Position numbers and translations under genes: made by a program | Notes under the pieces: generated by a model | The model's input: the letters and a program-made list of their open reading frames with translations, nothing else | What the model was told of the DNA's origin: nothing | Database searches by the model: none | Shown: piece after piece, positions 14,322 through 22,434 of the stretch | Layout: every line of letters begins with the position of its first letter | How positions within the stretch are numbered: position 1 is the first letter of the stretch | Assembly (NCBI GenBank): GCA_003163855.1 | Contig: PLRJ01000174.1 | Location: 1 to 33,765 of the forward strand | DNA from: Bryobacterales bacterium | Lineage (GTDB): Bacteria; Acidobacteriota; Terriglobia; Bryobacterales; Bryobacteraceae | Direction: 5' to 3' | DNA: 33,765 nucleotides

Positions 14322-16559
14322 TTACTGGCCCGGTTTGACATGCAGAGTTTCGCGCGCGTCTACGTGATCGAACTCCATCGGAAAGCTGGTTCCCGCATAG
14401 TAAGCCGGCCACTGGTCTTTATAGTGCCCTGACGCAACAAACCCGGATTCACCAACTACTATGTTCTGCACCGACTTGTCCAAATCGCCAAAATCCACGA
14501 CCATACGCTCGGACGGTCCTAGTCGTGGAGTCGTCTGCTTTATCGTTGTTCCGGAGCCGCTCATCTCTACCGGCCCTATGTCGAACATGCGGTCAACCAG
14601 CGGCAATTGTTTACCAACCGGATGGTCGAACTTCCATTGCAAAATGTGTCCCCAGTGCCAGCGAGAAACCGGCGTGCCCATACTTTCACGGCCCGTTACC
14701 AAGGCCAGCGCGAAGTTCTGCATCAGCCATACGTCCCAATTATTTCCCGCCACCCAGCCGTCCGGCCGCGTCCGCAGCATGGTTTCAATCACCTGGGGAC
14801 GGGGTCTGAGGTTTAACATCTGCGAGTGCGAACCAAGCGCCCGCACCAGCGATTCGCCCAGCCGCTCAGCCAGCAGTTCAGTCATCGCGGGCGCGGCCGC
14901 ATCCTTGTCCATCTGCCCATTCCAGGGGCGCAGCACCGGCACGGCGTCGCGCACCAGATCGTTCCTGCTGCCAACCTTTTCGAACGCCGCCACCACCTGG
15001 CCTGCCAGAAAACGGTCGTAGGCCGAATAAACATCCTTCTGCACTGCCAGCATGTCGTCCACCGTCAACTTCGCTTTAGCCGACAGCAGCGCGCGGATCT
15101 GCTCGATGCGGTACTTATCGGCGAAGCTGCCGGTGATGTGGAACGGGTAGCCGGGCGGAAAAGTGCTCTGGTTCGCCGTCGCAATAATGCCCGACGGCGG
15201 GTTGTACATGGACGGCATTTGTTCATAGGGAATGTAGCCGTCCCATTCGTAGTTGCCGGATGCGCCGTCTACCGGCACGTCGCCGTCGAAGTGCCGCACG
15301 GGCAGTTTGCCGGCCGCCTGATACCCAATATTTCCGCTGCGGTCGGCGTAGATGAAGTTCTGCGGAGGGCCCCAGAAATCGCCCAGGGCGCTACGAAATT
15401 CCTGCCAGTTCTTGGCGCGATTTAAATCCAGAAAAGGGAAGCCGAAGCCATCGGCTGCGGTCCAACGCATGGTTAGAATTTTGCCGCCTTCAGTGCTTAA
15501 TACGGGGCCATGCACCGTCACCCAGGTATCCACCACCACCGGCTTGTCGCCCTTAACGGCAATCACCTGATGATCGAGCTTTGCTTGTAATTGCTGGCCC
15601 TTGAACTGGTAGTGGCCGTTTTGTGGATCAAGCTGTTCGCGATATAAATCCATCGTGTCCACCTGCAGGTTGGTAACGCCCCAGGCAATCTGGTCGTTGT
15701 GGCCGCTGATGATGCAGGGGACGCCCGGCAAAGTCACTCCGGAAACATTCATTCCTGGCGCTTTCAGATGGGCCATGTACCAGGTTCCAGGAATGCCGTA
15801 TTCCAAGTGCGGATCGTTGGCCGCCATGGGCTTGCCATCGGACGTATGCGCTCCTGAAACTGCCCAGGCGTTGGAACCCGGACTCAGATACTGCCCTTCC
15901 GTCACGGGAAAAAGAATGTGAAAGCGGGCTGGATCGACACCGCGTGCCAAGGCTTGCCCGCGTTCATAATCGCTATTGGCTGAATCGGTCAGATTGCGAA
16001 ACATCACCAGGCCCACCAGCACCGAATCGGCTATGGTCCAGGGCCGCGGATCGTAAGAATGGCCGGGGAGTGAAAACTCAAGCGAGTAATCGCCGTGATG
16101 CGTATCGATGAAATGATTCACGCCGCGCGCGTATTCCACCATCACGGCGCGCTGCTCCGGTGGAAGCAGTTCCACGTCATGATCGGCGATTGCTTTCATG
16201 CGCATGCGCCGGGCGCGCTCGTCTACAGCAAGCGTAGACGGTCCGAAGACTTCGGAAAGATCACCGGCGGCAAAACGCCGGATGCCATCCATCTGCCACA
16301 ATCGGTCTTGGGCGGTAACGTAGCCTTGCAGGAAAATGGCATCCTGCCACGAAGCGGCTACGATATGGGGCACGCCACGAGCGTCGCGTTGCACAGTAGC
16401 CTCGCCGCTAATGGGTGCGGTGATTTCACCGGAAACTTTCGGGAGCGGCCGAAAAGCCAGCCAGTAGATGGCAACTGCCAGAAGAACAACAAAAGCAGCT
16501 ATGCTCACATTGATAATGCGTATCAGGCGGGAGAGCACCACCCGATTGTACTCTGCCAA
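14322..16559 (-). CDS. Penicillin acylase family N-terminal-nucleophile hydrolase
   Basis: This 745-residue exported or membrane-anchored precursor has a TM/signal segment at about 12-34. The alpha part contains RDARGVPHIVAAS and LQGYVTAQDRLWQMDGIRR. The autocleavage site is in LSPGSNAWAVSG, with Ser229 as the new N-terminal nucleophile of the beta chain; ANDPHLEYG and an N-P-S/T-type beta pocket follow. Members hydrolyse amides such as beta-lactam side chains or acyl-homoserine lactones; the natural substrate cannot be read here. The start is uncertain: TTG 16559 has no ribosome-binding site, whereas GTG codons 6-7 residues later lie just after TACAAT, a possible -10, so a leaderless start is possible. 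Confidence 0.9.
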   Translation of the reverse strand: MAEYNRVVLSRLIRIINVSIAAFVVLLAVAIYWLAFRPLPKVSGEITAPISGEATVQRDARGVPHIVAASWQDAIFLQGYVTAQDRLWQMDGIRRFAAGDLSEVFGPSTLAVDERARRMRMKAIADHDVELLPPEQRAVMVEYARGVNHFIDTHHGDYSLEFSLPGHSYDPRPWTIADSVLVGLVMFRNLTDSANSDYERGQALARGVDPARFHILFPVTEGQYLSPGSNAWAVSGAHTSDGKPMAANDPHLEYGIPGTWYMAHLKAPGMNVSGVTLPGVPCIISGHNDQIAWGVTNLQVDTMDLYREQLDPQNGHYQFKGQQLQAKLDHQVIAVKGDKPVVVDTWVTVHGPVLSTEGGKILTMRWTAADGFGFPFLDLNRAKNWQEFRSALGDFWGPPQNFIYADRSGNIGYQAAGKLPVRHFDGDVPVDGASGNYEWDGYIPYEQMPSMYNPPSGIIATANQSTFPPGYPFHITGSFADKYRIEQIRALLSAKAKLTVDDMLAVQKDVYSAYDRFLAGQVVAAFEKVGSRNDLVRDAVPVLRPWNGQMDKDAAAPAMTELLAERLGESLVRALGSHSQMLNLRPRPQVIETMLRTRPDGWVAGNNWDVWLMQNFALALVTGRESMGTPVSRWHWGHILQWKFDHPVGKQLPLVDRMFDIGPVEMSGSGTTIKQTTPRLGPSERMVVDFGDLDKSVQNIVVGESGFVASGHYKDQWPAYYAGTSFPMEFDHVDARETLHVKPGQ

Positions 16560-16603
16560 ACGAATGGACCGGTTTAGCTGGCGAAGTCCGAGTTAGACAT
16601 CGC

Positions 16604-17950
16604 ATGGCCTTACGCTTCATCGTTTTGTTCCTGATCTTGGCCACCAACGGCTTCTTCGCCGCGGCGGAAGTTTCTCTCGTTTCGGTGCGGCAGTCGCGGC
16701 TGCGCGAACTCGCGGCGCAAGGCCAGCCGGGCGCGCAAAGCGCACTCAGTCTGCTGGCGAATCCGGGGCGTTTACTTTCTGTGACGCAAGTGGGTGTCAC
16801 GCTGGCGAGCCTGGGCCTCGGCTGGGCTGGCGAAGATACGCTCTACCGCCTGTGGCGGGACGCTTTCCAATCGTTTACGCTGCCGGTATCTCCGCTCGTC
16901 CTGCAAGGCGTGGCCTTCGCGCTGGCTTTCCTGATTATCAGCTACGCCCACGTCATCATCGGTGAGGTTGTTCCCAAGAACCTGGCCATTCAGAAGGCGG
17001 ACCGGATTGCCGTTCTAGCCGCGCCCGTGCTGTTGGTGTTTTATCGCATTTCGCAGCCGTTTGTGATCGTGATCGAACGCACTTCGGCCCTCATTCTGAG
17101 AACGTTTGGTCTAGGTCAAGCGCAGGCGCGCGGCGGGCACAGTCCGGAAGAACTGAAGTTCATCATCCAATCGAGCCGTCATGCGGGCCATCTGCAGGAA
17201 TTTCAGGAAGACGCCATTCAGAACCTGATTGAACTGTCAGACTATTACGCGCGTGAAATTATGACGCCGCGCAACGAGATTGTTTCGCTGCCATTAGACG
17301 CGAGTCTCGAAACCGTCCTCAACGTCATGACCGAGCACAAGTACGCGCGCCTGCCCGTTTACGAGGACCGGCCAGAGCAGATCATCGGCATAGTGCATTA
17401 TAAGGATCTGATGCCGGAGTGGAACGAGCGCCGCTTTGCCCACGACCGAAAACGCACGGCGCGCCCATTCCGCCTGCGCCGTTTTCTGCGCAAACCATTG
17501 GTGGTGCCTGAAACCAAGCCGCTGAACCAGTTGATAGATGAGTTCCACAAAGCCCACACCCACATGGCGCTGGTGGTGGATGAGTTTGGCACCGTTACCG
17601 GGCTGGTTACTTTGGGCGATGTTCTGGAGCAGGTCTTCGGCGACATCGGCGACGAGCATGATGTCGTCCGCCCCGCGCCCAGCATGCAGCAGCGCACGCT
17701 CGACCTGGAAGGAAGCACCACCATTCGCGAACTGGAAACGCGCTACAACATCATCCTGCCGAGCGAGGCCGAGTTTGAGACATTGGCGGGCTTCATGCTT
17801 TATCAGTTCGGCTATATTCCCAAAGAGAAGGATCACGTGGAGTACGGTGGCCGCAGGTTCACCGTTTCGGCCATGGACCGCAACCGTATCGCCATGGTGA
17901 CGATCGAGAAACTGCTTGATCCGAAGCCTCAGGCCGAGGCCGCCAAGTAA
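16604..17950 (+). CDS. CNNM/CorC-type membrane protein (DUF21, CBS pair, CorC_HlyC)
   Basis: This 448-residue protein is often annotated as hemolysin C/TlyC or magnesium/cobalt efflux protein. It has a DUF21 transmembrane domain (about 1-185, with ATNGFFAAAEVSL and the GEVVPKNLA motif). Two CBS domains follow (about 213-275 with MTPRNEIVSLP and RLPVYEDRPEQIIGIVHYKD, and about 295-350 with HMALVVDEFGTVTGLVTLGD). A C-terminal CorC_HlyC domain (about 360-435) closes it. Homologues act in Mg2+ export, with CBS domains binding adenine nucleotides. The start ATG lies only 44 bp from the divergent acylase gene, so the promoters overlap. The stop overlaps the next ATG by one base. Confidence 0.92.
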   Translation: MALRFIVLFLILATNGFFAAAEVSLVSVRQSRLRELAAQGQPGAQSALSLLANPGRLLSVTQVGVTLASLGLGWAGEDTLYRLWRDAFQSFTLPVSPLVLQGVAFALAFLIISYAHVIIGEVVPKNLAIQKADRIAVLAAPVLLVFYRISQPFVIVIERTSALILRTFGLGQAQARGGHSPEELKFIIQSSRHAGHLQEFQEDAIQNLIELSDYYAREIMTPRNEIVSLPLDASLETVLNVMTEHKYARLPVYEDRPEQIIGIVHYKDLMPEWNERRFAHDRKRTARPFRLRRFLRKPLVVPETKPLNQLIDEFHKAHTHMALVVDEFGTVTGLVTLGDVLEQVFGDIGDEHDVVRPAPSMQQRTLDLEGSTTIRELETRYNIILPSEAEFETLAGFMLYQFGYIPKEKDHVEYGGRRFTVSAMDRNRIAMVTIEKLLDPKPQAEAAK

Positions 17951-18888
17951 TGCCCGAGCGCCCAAACCGCCTGGCGTACCTGGCGCTGGCGTCGGTCAGC
18001 TTCTTCTGGGGAACCACTTACCTGGGCATCCGCATCAGCCTGGAAGGCCTTCCGCCGTTTTATCTGATTGCCATCCGCTATGTCATCTCCGGCGGCCTGC
18101 TTCTAGTGGGGGCGGCGCTCAGCGGCATGACCATCCCGCGCGGCCGTGAACTTTGGCTGACGTCCGTTTGCGGCGTTCTGTGCATCGCGCTTGGCAACGG
18201 TTGCCTGGCTGTGTCGGAGACCATGATCCCCAGTGGAACGGCTGCGCTTTTTTACACTACGACGCCGTTCTGGATGGTTGGCATTGATGCCCTGCTGCCT
18301 CGCGGCAAGAGGCCGCTTCGAAACACCATCTACGGCCTGCTGCTGGGCCTGTTCGGAGTGATTTATCTCATCTATCCCGATTTCATTCGCGAAGGGCTGG
18401 GCGGTAAAACCCTGATTGGCTTCCTGCTGCTTCAACTCGGCGCTTTAGGTTGGGTCTTCGGAGCGCTTCTCCAGAAACGCATCCCGTCCCAAGCTACGCC
18501 GATGATCAGCGGAGCGGTGCAACAAGTCGCCGCCGGTTTATTCATGTTCGCTCCGGCTTCGCTGTTTGAGAGGCTGCCGCACAGCATAGCCGCAAGGCCC
18601 ATCTACGCGGTTCTCTATCTGGTCGTGTTCGGCTCGATTGTGGGGTATAGCGCGTTCATTTATTCTGTGGCGAAGCTGCCTGTGGCGTTGATGTCTATCT
18701 ACACCTTCGTCAATCCAATCGTTGCCGTTTTTCTGGGCTGGCTGTTCTTCCGCGAGCCTTTCGGAACGCGGGGGGTAATCGCGATGGGCATCATTTTTGT
18801 GGGTATTGCTGTGGTCCGCTGGAGCGAATCGCGCGGCCATAAACAATCGTTGCCTGTGCTGGATACGGAAGCCGCTGGTGTCAGCTGA
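17950..18888 (+). CDS. EamA/DMT-superfamily transporter
   Basis: This 312-residue protein has ten predicted TM helices in two EamA repeats (about 10-140 and 155-292). The start is typical (SFFWGTTYLGIRISLEGLPP), with FYLIAIRYVISGGLLL, GTAALFYTTTPFWMVG and a second repeat ending FREPFGTRGVIAMGIIFVGI. Family members export amino acids, nucleotides or other small metabolites by a proton-coupled mechanism; the substrate here is unknown. The TAATG overlap makes it translationally coupled to the CNNM-like gene. Repeat copy 2 follows the end of the gene. Confidence 0.9.
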   Translation: MPERPNRLAYLALASVSFFWGTTYLGIRISLEGLPPFYLIAIRYVISGGLLLVGAALSGMTIPRGRELWLTSVCGVLCIALGNGCLAVSETMIPSGTAALFYTTTPFWMVGIDALLPRGKRPLRNTIYGLLLGLFGVIYLIYPDFIREGLGGKTLIGFLLLQLGALGWVFGALLQKRIPSQATPMISGAVQQVAAGLFMFAPASLFERLPHSIAARPIYAVLYLVVFGSIVGYSAFIYSVAKLPVALMSIYTFVNPIVAVFLGWLFFREPFGTRGVIAMGIIFVGIAVVRWSESRGHKQSLPVLDTEAAGVS

Positions 18889-19024
18889 CCGAATCGGCGT
18901 TCCTCAGCGTTGATCAGCCGCCCATTCATCTTAAAGCTCGGTTTCCTATATGGCCGCCGATGAACGTGATGAGCCGGCGCGAGCGGCCCCGCCTGAGATG
19001 AAAACGTTCATGGACCTTTCGGTA

Positions 19025-19098
19025 GGGGACACGCCTGCGTTTCGGACTTGGGTAGCGAATCGGCAACTAGCCCGGCGTGTCCCCGAGGGGCTTTTCGG
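19025..19098. repeat. Intergenic structured repeat, copy 2
   Basis: GGGGACACGCC (19025-19035) and GGCGTGTCCCC (19074-19084) make a perfect 11-bp stem. The loop contains TTTCGGACTTGGGT and the 3' tail is GAGGGGCTTTTCGG, both shared with copy 1. The element lies between convergent genes (EamA transporter ending at 18888, LolA-like gene ending at 19129), as does copy 1. The upstream 18889-19024 holds no gene; it contains CGATGAAC and GATGAAAAC also seen before copy 1. Confidence 0.7.
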
Positions 19099-19128
19099 TT
19101 GCTGGAAGAGCAAAAAGCGGAATTCCAC

Positions 19129-19848
19129 TTACCGCTTGCCACCGGAAACAATCACTGCGGCCTGCGGCTTGCTAAAAATCACCGGGTCCAGTTCAAGATT
19201 ATTTCTTACGTTCTTAATATGAAAGTCTTCTCCACTCCCGCCTTTATCCGTTGTCCGGTGCACGATATTGAACGGGAACTGCACTCCGTTCACTGGTTTA
19301 TAGTCCAGAAACTGAATGGTAGTCGTAAAGTAAGCCGATGTTTCGCCCTTCTGTTCAATGCGCGCCAATAAGTGCGTTCGCGCATCGAAGTAAAAAGTTG
19401 CCTGCGCCAGCGCGTTAGGCGCGACGATAATATCCATGTCCTTGTCGTCCTCGCGCTTAGGCGCCTGCACCGACAAATCGTTGTACATTTGTTTCAGCGC
19501 TGCATAGCGCAGCGGATTGGCATCAATTTCCATTGGCAGTTCATCGCCTTTGCCAAAGCGGTGAACTTTCTTGCGCTTGTTGTAGGTCCACCCGGCACTA
19601 CCATCGAAGCCGCTCTTCTCCTTACCTTCCAGCAGCAGCACCTTGTCTGGCTTGGCCCAGTAATATGTAGCCTTCAATCCAAGCCGCAGAGTCCCAGTGA
19701 CCTCGCGCGAATGGATCGCATCAATCGCCGCCTGACCACCTAACGCCTGCACGTAGGCTGTCACAATGTCATCAACTGTCCGAGCGTTCTCCGCCCGCAC
19801 CGGGAGGCAGAACAGGAAAACTCCGAGCCATTCGAAACGTAAGCGCAT
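19129..19848 (-). CDS. Exported LolA/LppX-fold-like protein
   Basis: A 239-residue protein with a signal peptide (MRLRFEWLGVFLFCLPVRAE), then VDDIVTAYVQALGGQAAIDA, a frequent opening of small exported proteins with an outer-membrane lipoprotein-sorting (LolA-like) fold. The body is beta-rich: TGTLRLGLKATYYWAKPDKV, FDGSAGWTYN, FYFDARTHLLARIEQKG, TTIQFLDYKPVNGVQFPF. Such proteins are periplasmic and may carry lipids, but the role is unproven. I chose ATG 19848 over GTG 19851 because AGAAGG is then better spaced. It is divergent from osmC. Confidence 0.68.
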   Translation of the reverse strand: MRLRFEWLGVFLFCLPVRAENARTVDDIVTAYVQALGGQAAIDAIHSREVTGTLRLGLKATYYWAKPDKVLLLEGKEKSGFDGSAGWTYNKRKKVHRFGKGDELPMEIDANPLRYAALKQMYNDLSVQAPKREDDKDMDIIVAPNALAQATFYFDARTHLLARIEQKGETSAYFTTTIQFLDYKPVNGVQFPFNIVHRTTDKGGSGEDFHIKNVRNNLELDPVIFSKPQAAVIVSGGKR

Positions 19849-19890
19849 CACACCTTCTAAAGTAGAGGAAACAGCGCGAAGGACGCATGC

Positions 19891-20301
19891 ATGGAAGTTA
19901 CAGTCAATTATCTCGGTTCAGTTCAGTTCGAAATCAAAGCCAGGCAGCACACCATAGTCAGCGATCAGCCGGAGGAAAACGGCGGTTTCGACGAAGGCAT
20001 GACGCCGCCCGAGTTCCTGCTGGGGGCGTTAGGCTCCTGCGCCGCTTACTATGCGGTGGAATATTTGAAAGCCCGCAAACTGGCCACCGCCGGGGTCAGC
20101 GTGAAAGTGTACGCCGACAAGGCGAAAAATCCTGCCCGGATGGATAACTTTGTCATCCAGGTTGAGATTCCCATCGAATTGACTGAAGACCAGAAGCAAG
20201 GTGTGGCGCGGGCGGTGGATAAATGCCTGGTTCACAACACGCTTTTACATACGCCTAAAATCAGCACGCAAGTGGCGGCCGGGCACCCGGCCTGGGCCTA
20301 A
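19891..20301 (+). CDS. OsmC/Ohr-family peroxide-reducing protein
   Basis: This 136-residue cytoplasmic protein carries the two catalytic cysteines of the family: Cys50 in LLGALGSCAAYYA and Cys112 in VDKCLVHNTLL. These form the thiol/disulfide pair that reduces organic hydroperoxides. The general OsmC pattern (GGFDEGMTPPEFLLGALGSC) is clear; Ohr and OsmC subtypes cannot be separated with confidence. AAGGA precedes the ATG by 7 bases. It is a single gene, divergent from the LolA-like gene, and no OhrR gene adjoins it, although a MarR-family gene lies 1.5 kb downstream. Confidence 0.88.
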   Translation: MEVTVNYLGSVQFEIKARQHTIVSDQPEENGGFDEGMTPPEFLLGALGSCAAYYAVEYLKARKLATAGVSVKVYADKAKNPARMDNFVIQVEIPIELTEDQKQGVARAVDKCLVHNTLLHTPKISTQVAAGHPAWA

Positions 20302-20377
20302 GCTGGTAACTGGTAGAGTTTCCCAAAAATCCCGCGGCGTAAAACCGTTATCCTAGAAAGCAGGAGTCACCGGAATC

Positions 20378-21352
20378 ATGACAGTCCTAGAGTCCCTGAA
20401 GAAATACAGCATTGTGGTCGCCGATACCGGCGACATCCAAGCGATTGCGCGCCTGAAGCCGCAAGACGCCACCACGAATCCCTCCTTATTGTTCAGCGCT
20501 GCCCAGCGCCCGGAATATCAGCACCTGGTACGTGAAGCTTTAGAGCACGCCGAAAAGCAAGGCGGCAACAAGAAGGCCGAGACCGAAGCTTTCATGGATA
20601 AGCTGGCGGTAAGCTTTGGATCAGAAATTCTGAAGGTCATCCCCGGTCGCGTATCGACGGAAGTGGATGCCAGCCTGAGTTTCGATACCGAAGCCACTCT
20701 CGCCAAGGCGCATGAACTCATCCGCCTGTATGAAGAGCGTGGAACCAGCCGCGAGCGAATCCTCATCAAGATCGCCAGCACCTGGGAAGGCATCAAGGCT
20801 GCCGAAAAGCTGGAGCAGGAAGGCATCCATTGCAACCTGACCCTGCTGTTCAGCTTCGCGCAGGCAGTGGCATGCGCCGAAGCCAAGGTAACGCTGATCT
20901 CGCCCTTCGTCGGCCGCATCTACGACTATTACAAGAAGGAAAACGGCGGCAAGGATATCGCGATCGAGCAGGATCCCGGCGTCGCTTCCGTCACCCGCAT
21001 TTACAACTACTTCAAGAAATACGATTACAAGACGGTTGTGATGGGCGCCAGCTTCCGCAAGGTGGAGCAGATTACCCATCTCGCCGGTTGCGATCTTTTG
21101 ACCATCAGTCCCGATCTGCTTGACGAAATGCAGAAGACCGAAGGCGAGATCGAGCGCAAGCTGACGGCTGAGGGTGCCAAGGCCAGCAGCGACGAAAAAA
21201 TTCACCTGGACGAGAAGACGTTCCGCTGGATGCACAACGAAGACGCCATGGCGACCGACAAGCTGGCAGAAGGAATCCGCAAGTTTTACGCGGATGCCCG
21301 CAAGCTTGAGAAGTACGCCCAGAGCCAAGTCACCGAAAAAGTCGGCGCGTAA
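20378..21352 (+). CDS. tal: Transaldolase (TalB type)
   Basis: This 324-residue enzyme of the non-oxidative pentose phosphate pathway exchanges a dihydroxyacetone unit between sedoheptulose 7-phosphate and glyceraldehyde 3-phosphate. It has the long TalB form. ATTNPSLL is present near residue 31, Lys131 in [15 protein letters not shown] is the Schiff-base residue, and [17 protein letters not shown] and [13 protein letters not shown] follow. It stands alone, with AGGAG upstream and a strong terminator 10 bases after the stop. Confidence 0.96.
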   Translation: MTVLESLKKYSIVVADTGDIQAIARLKPQDATTNPSLLFSAAQRPEYQHLVREALEHAEKQGGNKKAETEAFMDKLAVSFGSEILKVIPGRVSTEVDASLSFDTEATLAKAHELIRLYEERGTSRERILIKIASTWEGIKAAEKLEQEGIHCNLTLLFSFAQAVACAEAKVTLISPFVGRIYDYYKKENGGKDIAIEQDPGVASVTRIYNYFKKYDYKTVVMGASFRKVEQITHLAGCDLLTISPDLLDEMQKTEGEIERKLTAEGAKASSDEKIHLDEKTFRWMHNEDAMATDKLAEGIRKFYADARKLEKYAQSQVTEKVGA

Positions 21353-21361
21353 GTCACCGAG

Positions 21362-21388
21362 AGGCCGGCTTACGTGGCCGGCCTTTTT
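21362..21388 (+). terminator. Rho-independent terminator of transaldolase
   Basis: AGGCCGGC (21362-21369), a 7-nt loop, GCCGGCCT (21377-21384) and a run of five T make a classical intrinsic terminator directly after the transaldolase stop codon. Confidence 0.9.
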
Positions 21389-21402
21389 CATGTCTTGCTA
21401 CA

Positions 21403-21422
21403 TTAGTTGCATATGCAACTAA
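21403..21422. promoter_or_regulatory. Perfect 20-bp palindrome, probable MarR operator
   Basis: TTAGTTGCATATGCAACTAA is a perfect palindrome and covers the start codon of the small exported protein gene (ATG 21413-21415). Its size, AT-rich half-sites and place upstream of a MarR-family gene fit a MarR-type operator with autoregulation. Only 24 bases separate it from the upstream terminator, and TACATT (21399-21404) could be a -10 for a leaderless transcript. Confidence 0.72.
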
Positions 21423-21796
21423 AAGCTCTGCGCTTCTGTTTGATTCCGGTGCTGGCCGCCGTCGCGCTTTGTGCCCAGACGCCCACAGCCCCAAAGGTGA
21501 CGGTCATCATGGCTACTCTGACGTTGAAAGACGGCGTTACGCGCGACCAGCTCAAAAAAGTGATGCCCACCGAGGTTCGTGAAACGGTAGACCTTTACCT
21601 GGACGGCAAAATTCGCGATTGGTATGCCCGAGGTGACGGGAAAGGCGTTGTTTTTTTCGTCGACTGCAAGACCGTTGACGAAGCGAGGGCGATTCTGGAA
21701 CAACTGCCGCTGGTGAAAGCGAGTTACGCCTCGTTCGACTATATGCCGCTTGGCCCGCTGTCACCTTTGAAACTGCTGTTGACCCCCGCTCCGTAA
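21413..21796 (+). CDS. Small exported protein, muconolactone-isomerase/YciI-like fold
   Basis: This 127-residue protein has a signal peptide (QLKALRFCLIPVLAAVALCA, then Q). One domain follows, with VTVIMATLTLKDGVTRDQL, DLYLDGKIRDWYARGDGKG, VFFVDCKTVDEARAILEQLP and a closing SYASFDYMPLGPLSPL. The pattern suits the dimeric alpha-beta barrel of muconolactone isomerase and YciI-like proteins. Enzyme activity is not shown, and export is unusual for this fold. I chose ATG 21413 over TTG 21407. There is no ribosome-binding site, consistent with a leaderless mRNA. It precedes marR by 9 bp and is probably in one operon with it. Confidence 0.65.
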   Translation: MQLKALRFCLIPVLAAVALCAQTPTAPKVTVIMATLTLKDGVTRDQLKKVMPTEVRETVDLYLDGKIRDWYARGDGKGVVFFVDCKTVDEARAILEQLPLVKASYASFDYMPLGPLSPLKLLLTPAP

Positions 21797-21805
21797 TAAT
21801 GCGCT

Positions 21806-22264
21806 ATGCCTGAAGCAACTACTGTTCTGCCCGACCTTGGCTGTGCCTGCGCCACCATCCGGCGCGCGGCCCGGTTGGTGACGCAACTTTACAGCGAAGA
21901 GCTGAGCCAAAAGCTGGAGCCCACGCAATATTCATTACTCTCGGCGCTCAGGCTCGAACCCGGCGCGAGTCAGTCGAGGCTTGGACGCGCGCTGGGCCTC
22001 GACAAAACCACCATGTCGCGCAGTCTTCGCTTGATGGAAAGGCATGGCTGGATCGAGCGGGGTCAAAGCGACGATCAGCGCGAGCGTGGATTCCAGCTAA
22101 CACCGCTGGGAAAGAAACTGTTCCGCGAGGCAAAACCCCGCTGGGCAAAAGCGCAAGCCAGGTTGGGCGACGGCCTGAAGCCAGGCGAACTGGAAGACCT
22201 GCTGCGCGCAGTGAATCGTATTGCCGAAGCAGCCCTCGCGATGCAGCAGGCCACAGATCCGTGA
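21806..22264 (+). CDS. MarR-family transcriptional regulator
   Basis: This 152-residue winged-helix regulator has a helical N-terminus with a Cys-Ala-Cys pair (Cys13, Cys15 in GCACATIRRAARLVTQLY). The recognition region is SRLGRALGLDKTTMSRSLRLM, the wing is SDDQRERGFQLTPLGKKLF, and a dimerisation helix follows. MarR proteins bind palindromes and release on ligand binding or cysteine oxidation; the N-terminal cysteines could be redox-active, which is a guess. It likely controls its own operon through the palindrome at 21403-21422. The last codons run into an inverted repeat. Confidence 0.88.
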   Translation: MPEATTVLPDLGCACATIRRAARLVTQLYSEELSQKLEPTQYSLLSALRLEPGASQSRLGRALGLDKTTMSRSLRLMERHGWIERGQSDDQRERGFQLTPLGKKLFREAKPRWAKAQARLGDGLKPGELEDLLRAVNRIAEAALAMQQATDP

Positions 22265-22392
22265 CAGTCACCATAACTCCCCATTTCTCCTGCGGAGAAG
22301 TTATCGGGAGTTATGGTGACGGGAGTTATGGTGACTGTCACGGATCTCAATCACGGATCTCAATCGGGAGTTATGGTGACTGTCACGGATCT
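22255..22392. repeat. Cluster of 27-bp inverted and direct repeats
   Basis: A 27-bp unit occurs inverted at 22255-22281 and directly at 22321-22347 and 22366-22392, all identical, with a 15-bp partial copy at 22306-22320. The unit contains GGGAGTTATGGTGACTGTCA followed by CGGATCT. A 13-bp tandem pair (TCACGGATCTCAA) lies at 22338-22363, and TTCTCC-TGC-GGAGAA (22285-22299) sits in the first loop. The array fills the gap between the convergent marR and folK genes and begins within the last marR codons. It may act as a bidirectional terminator or be a REP-type element. Confidence 0.85.
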
Positions 22393-22434
22393 TCGGATCT
22401 TGATCGGCGTTTATCTGCGTAAATCAGCGGCCAT

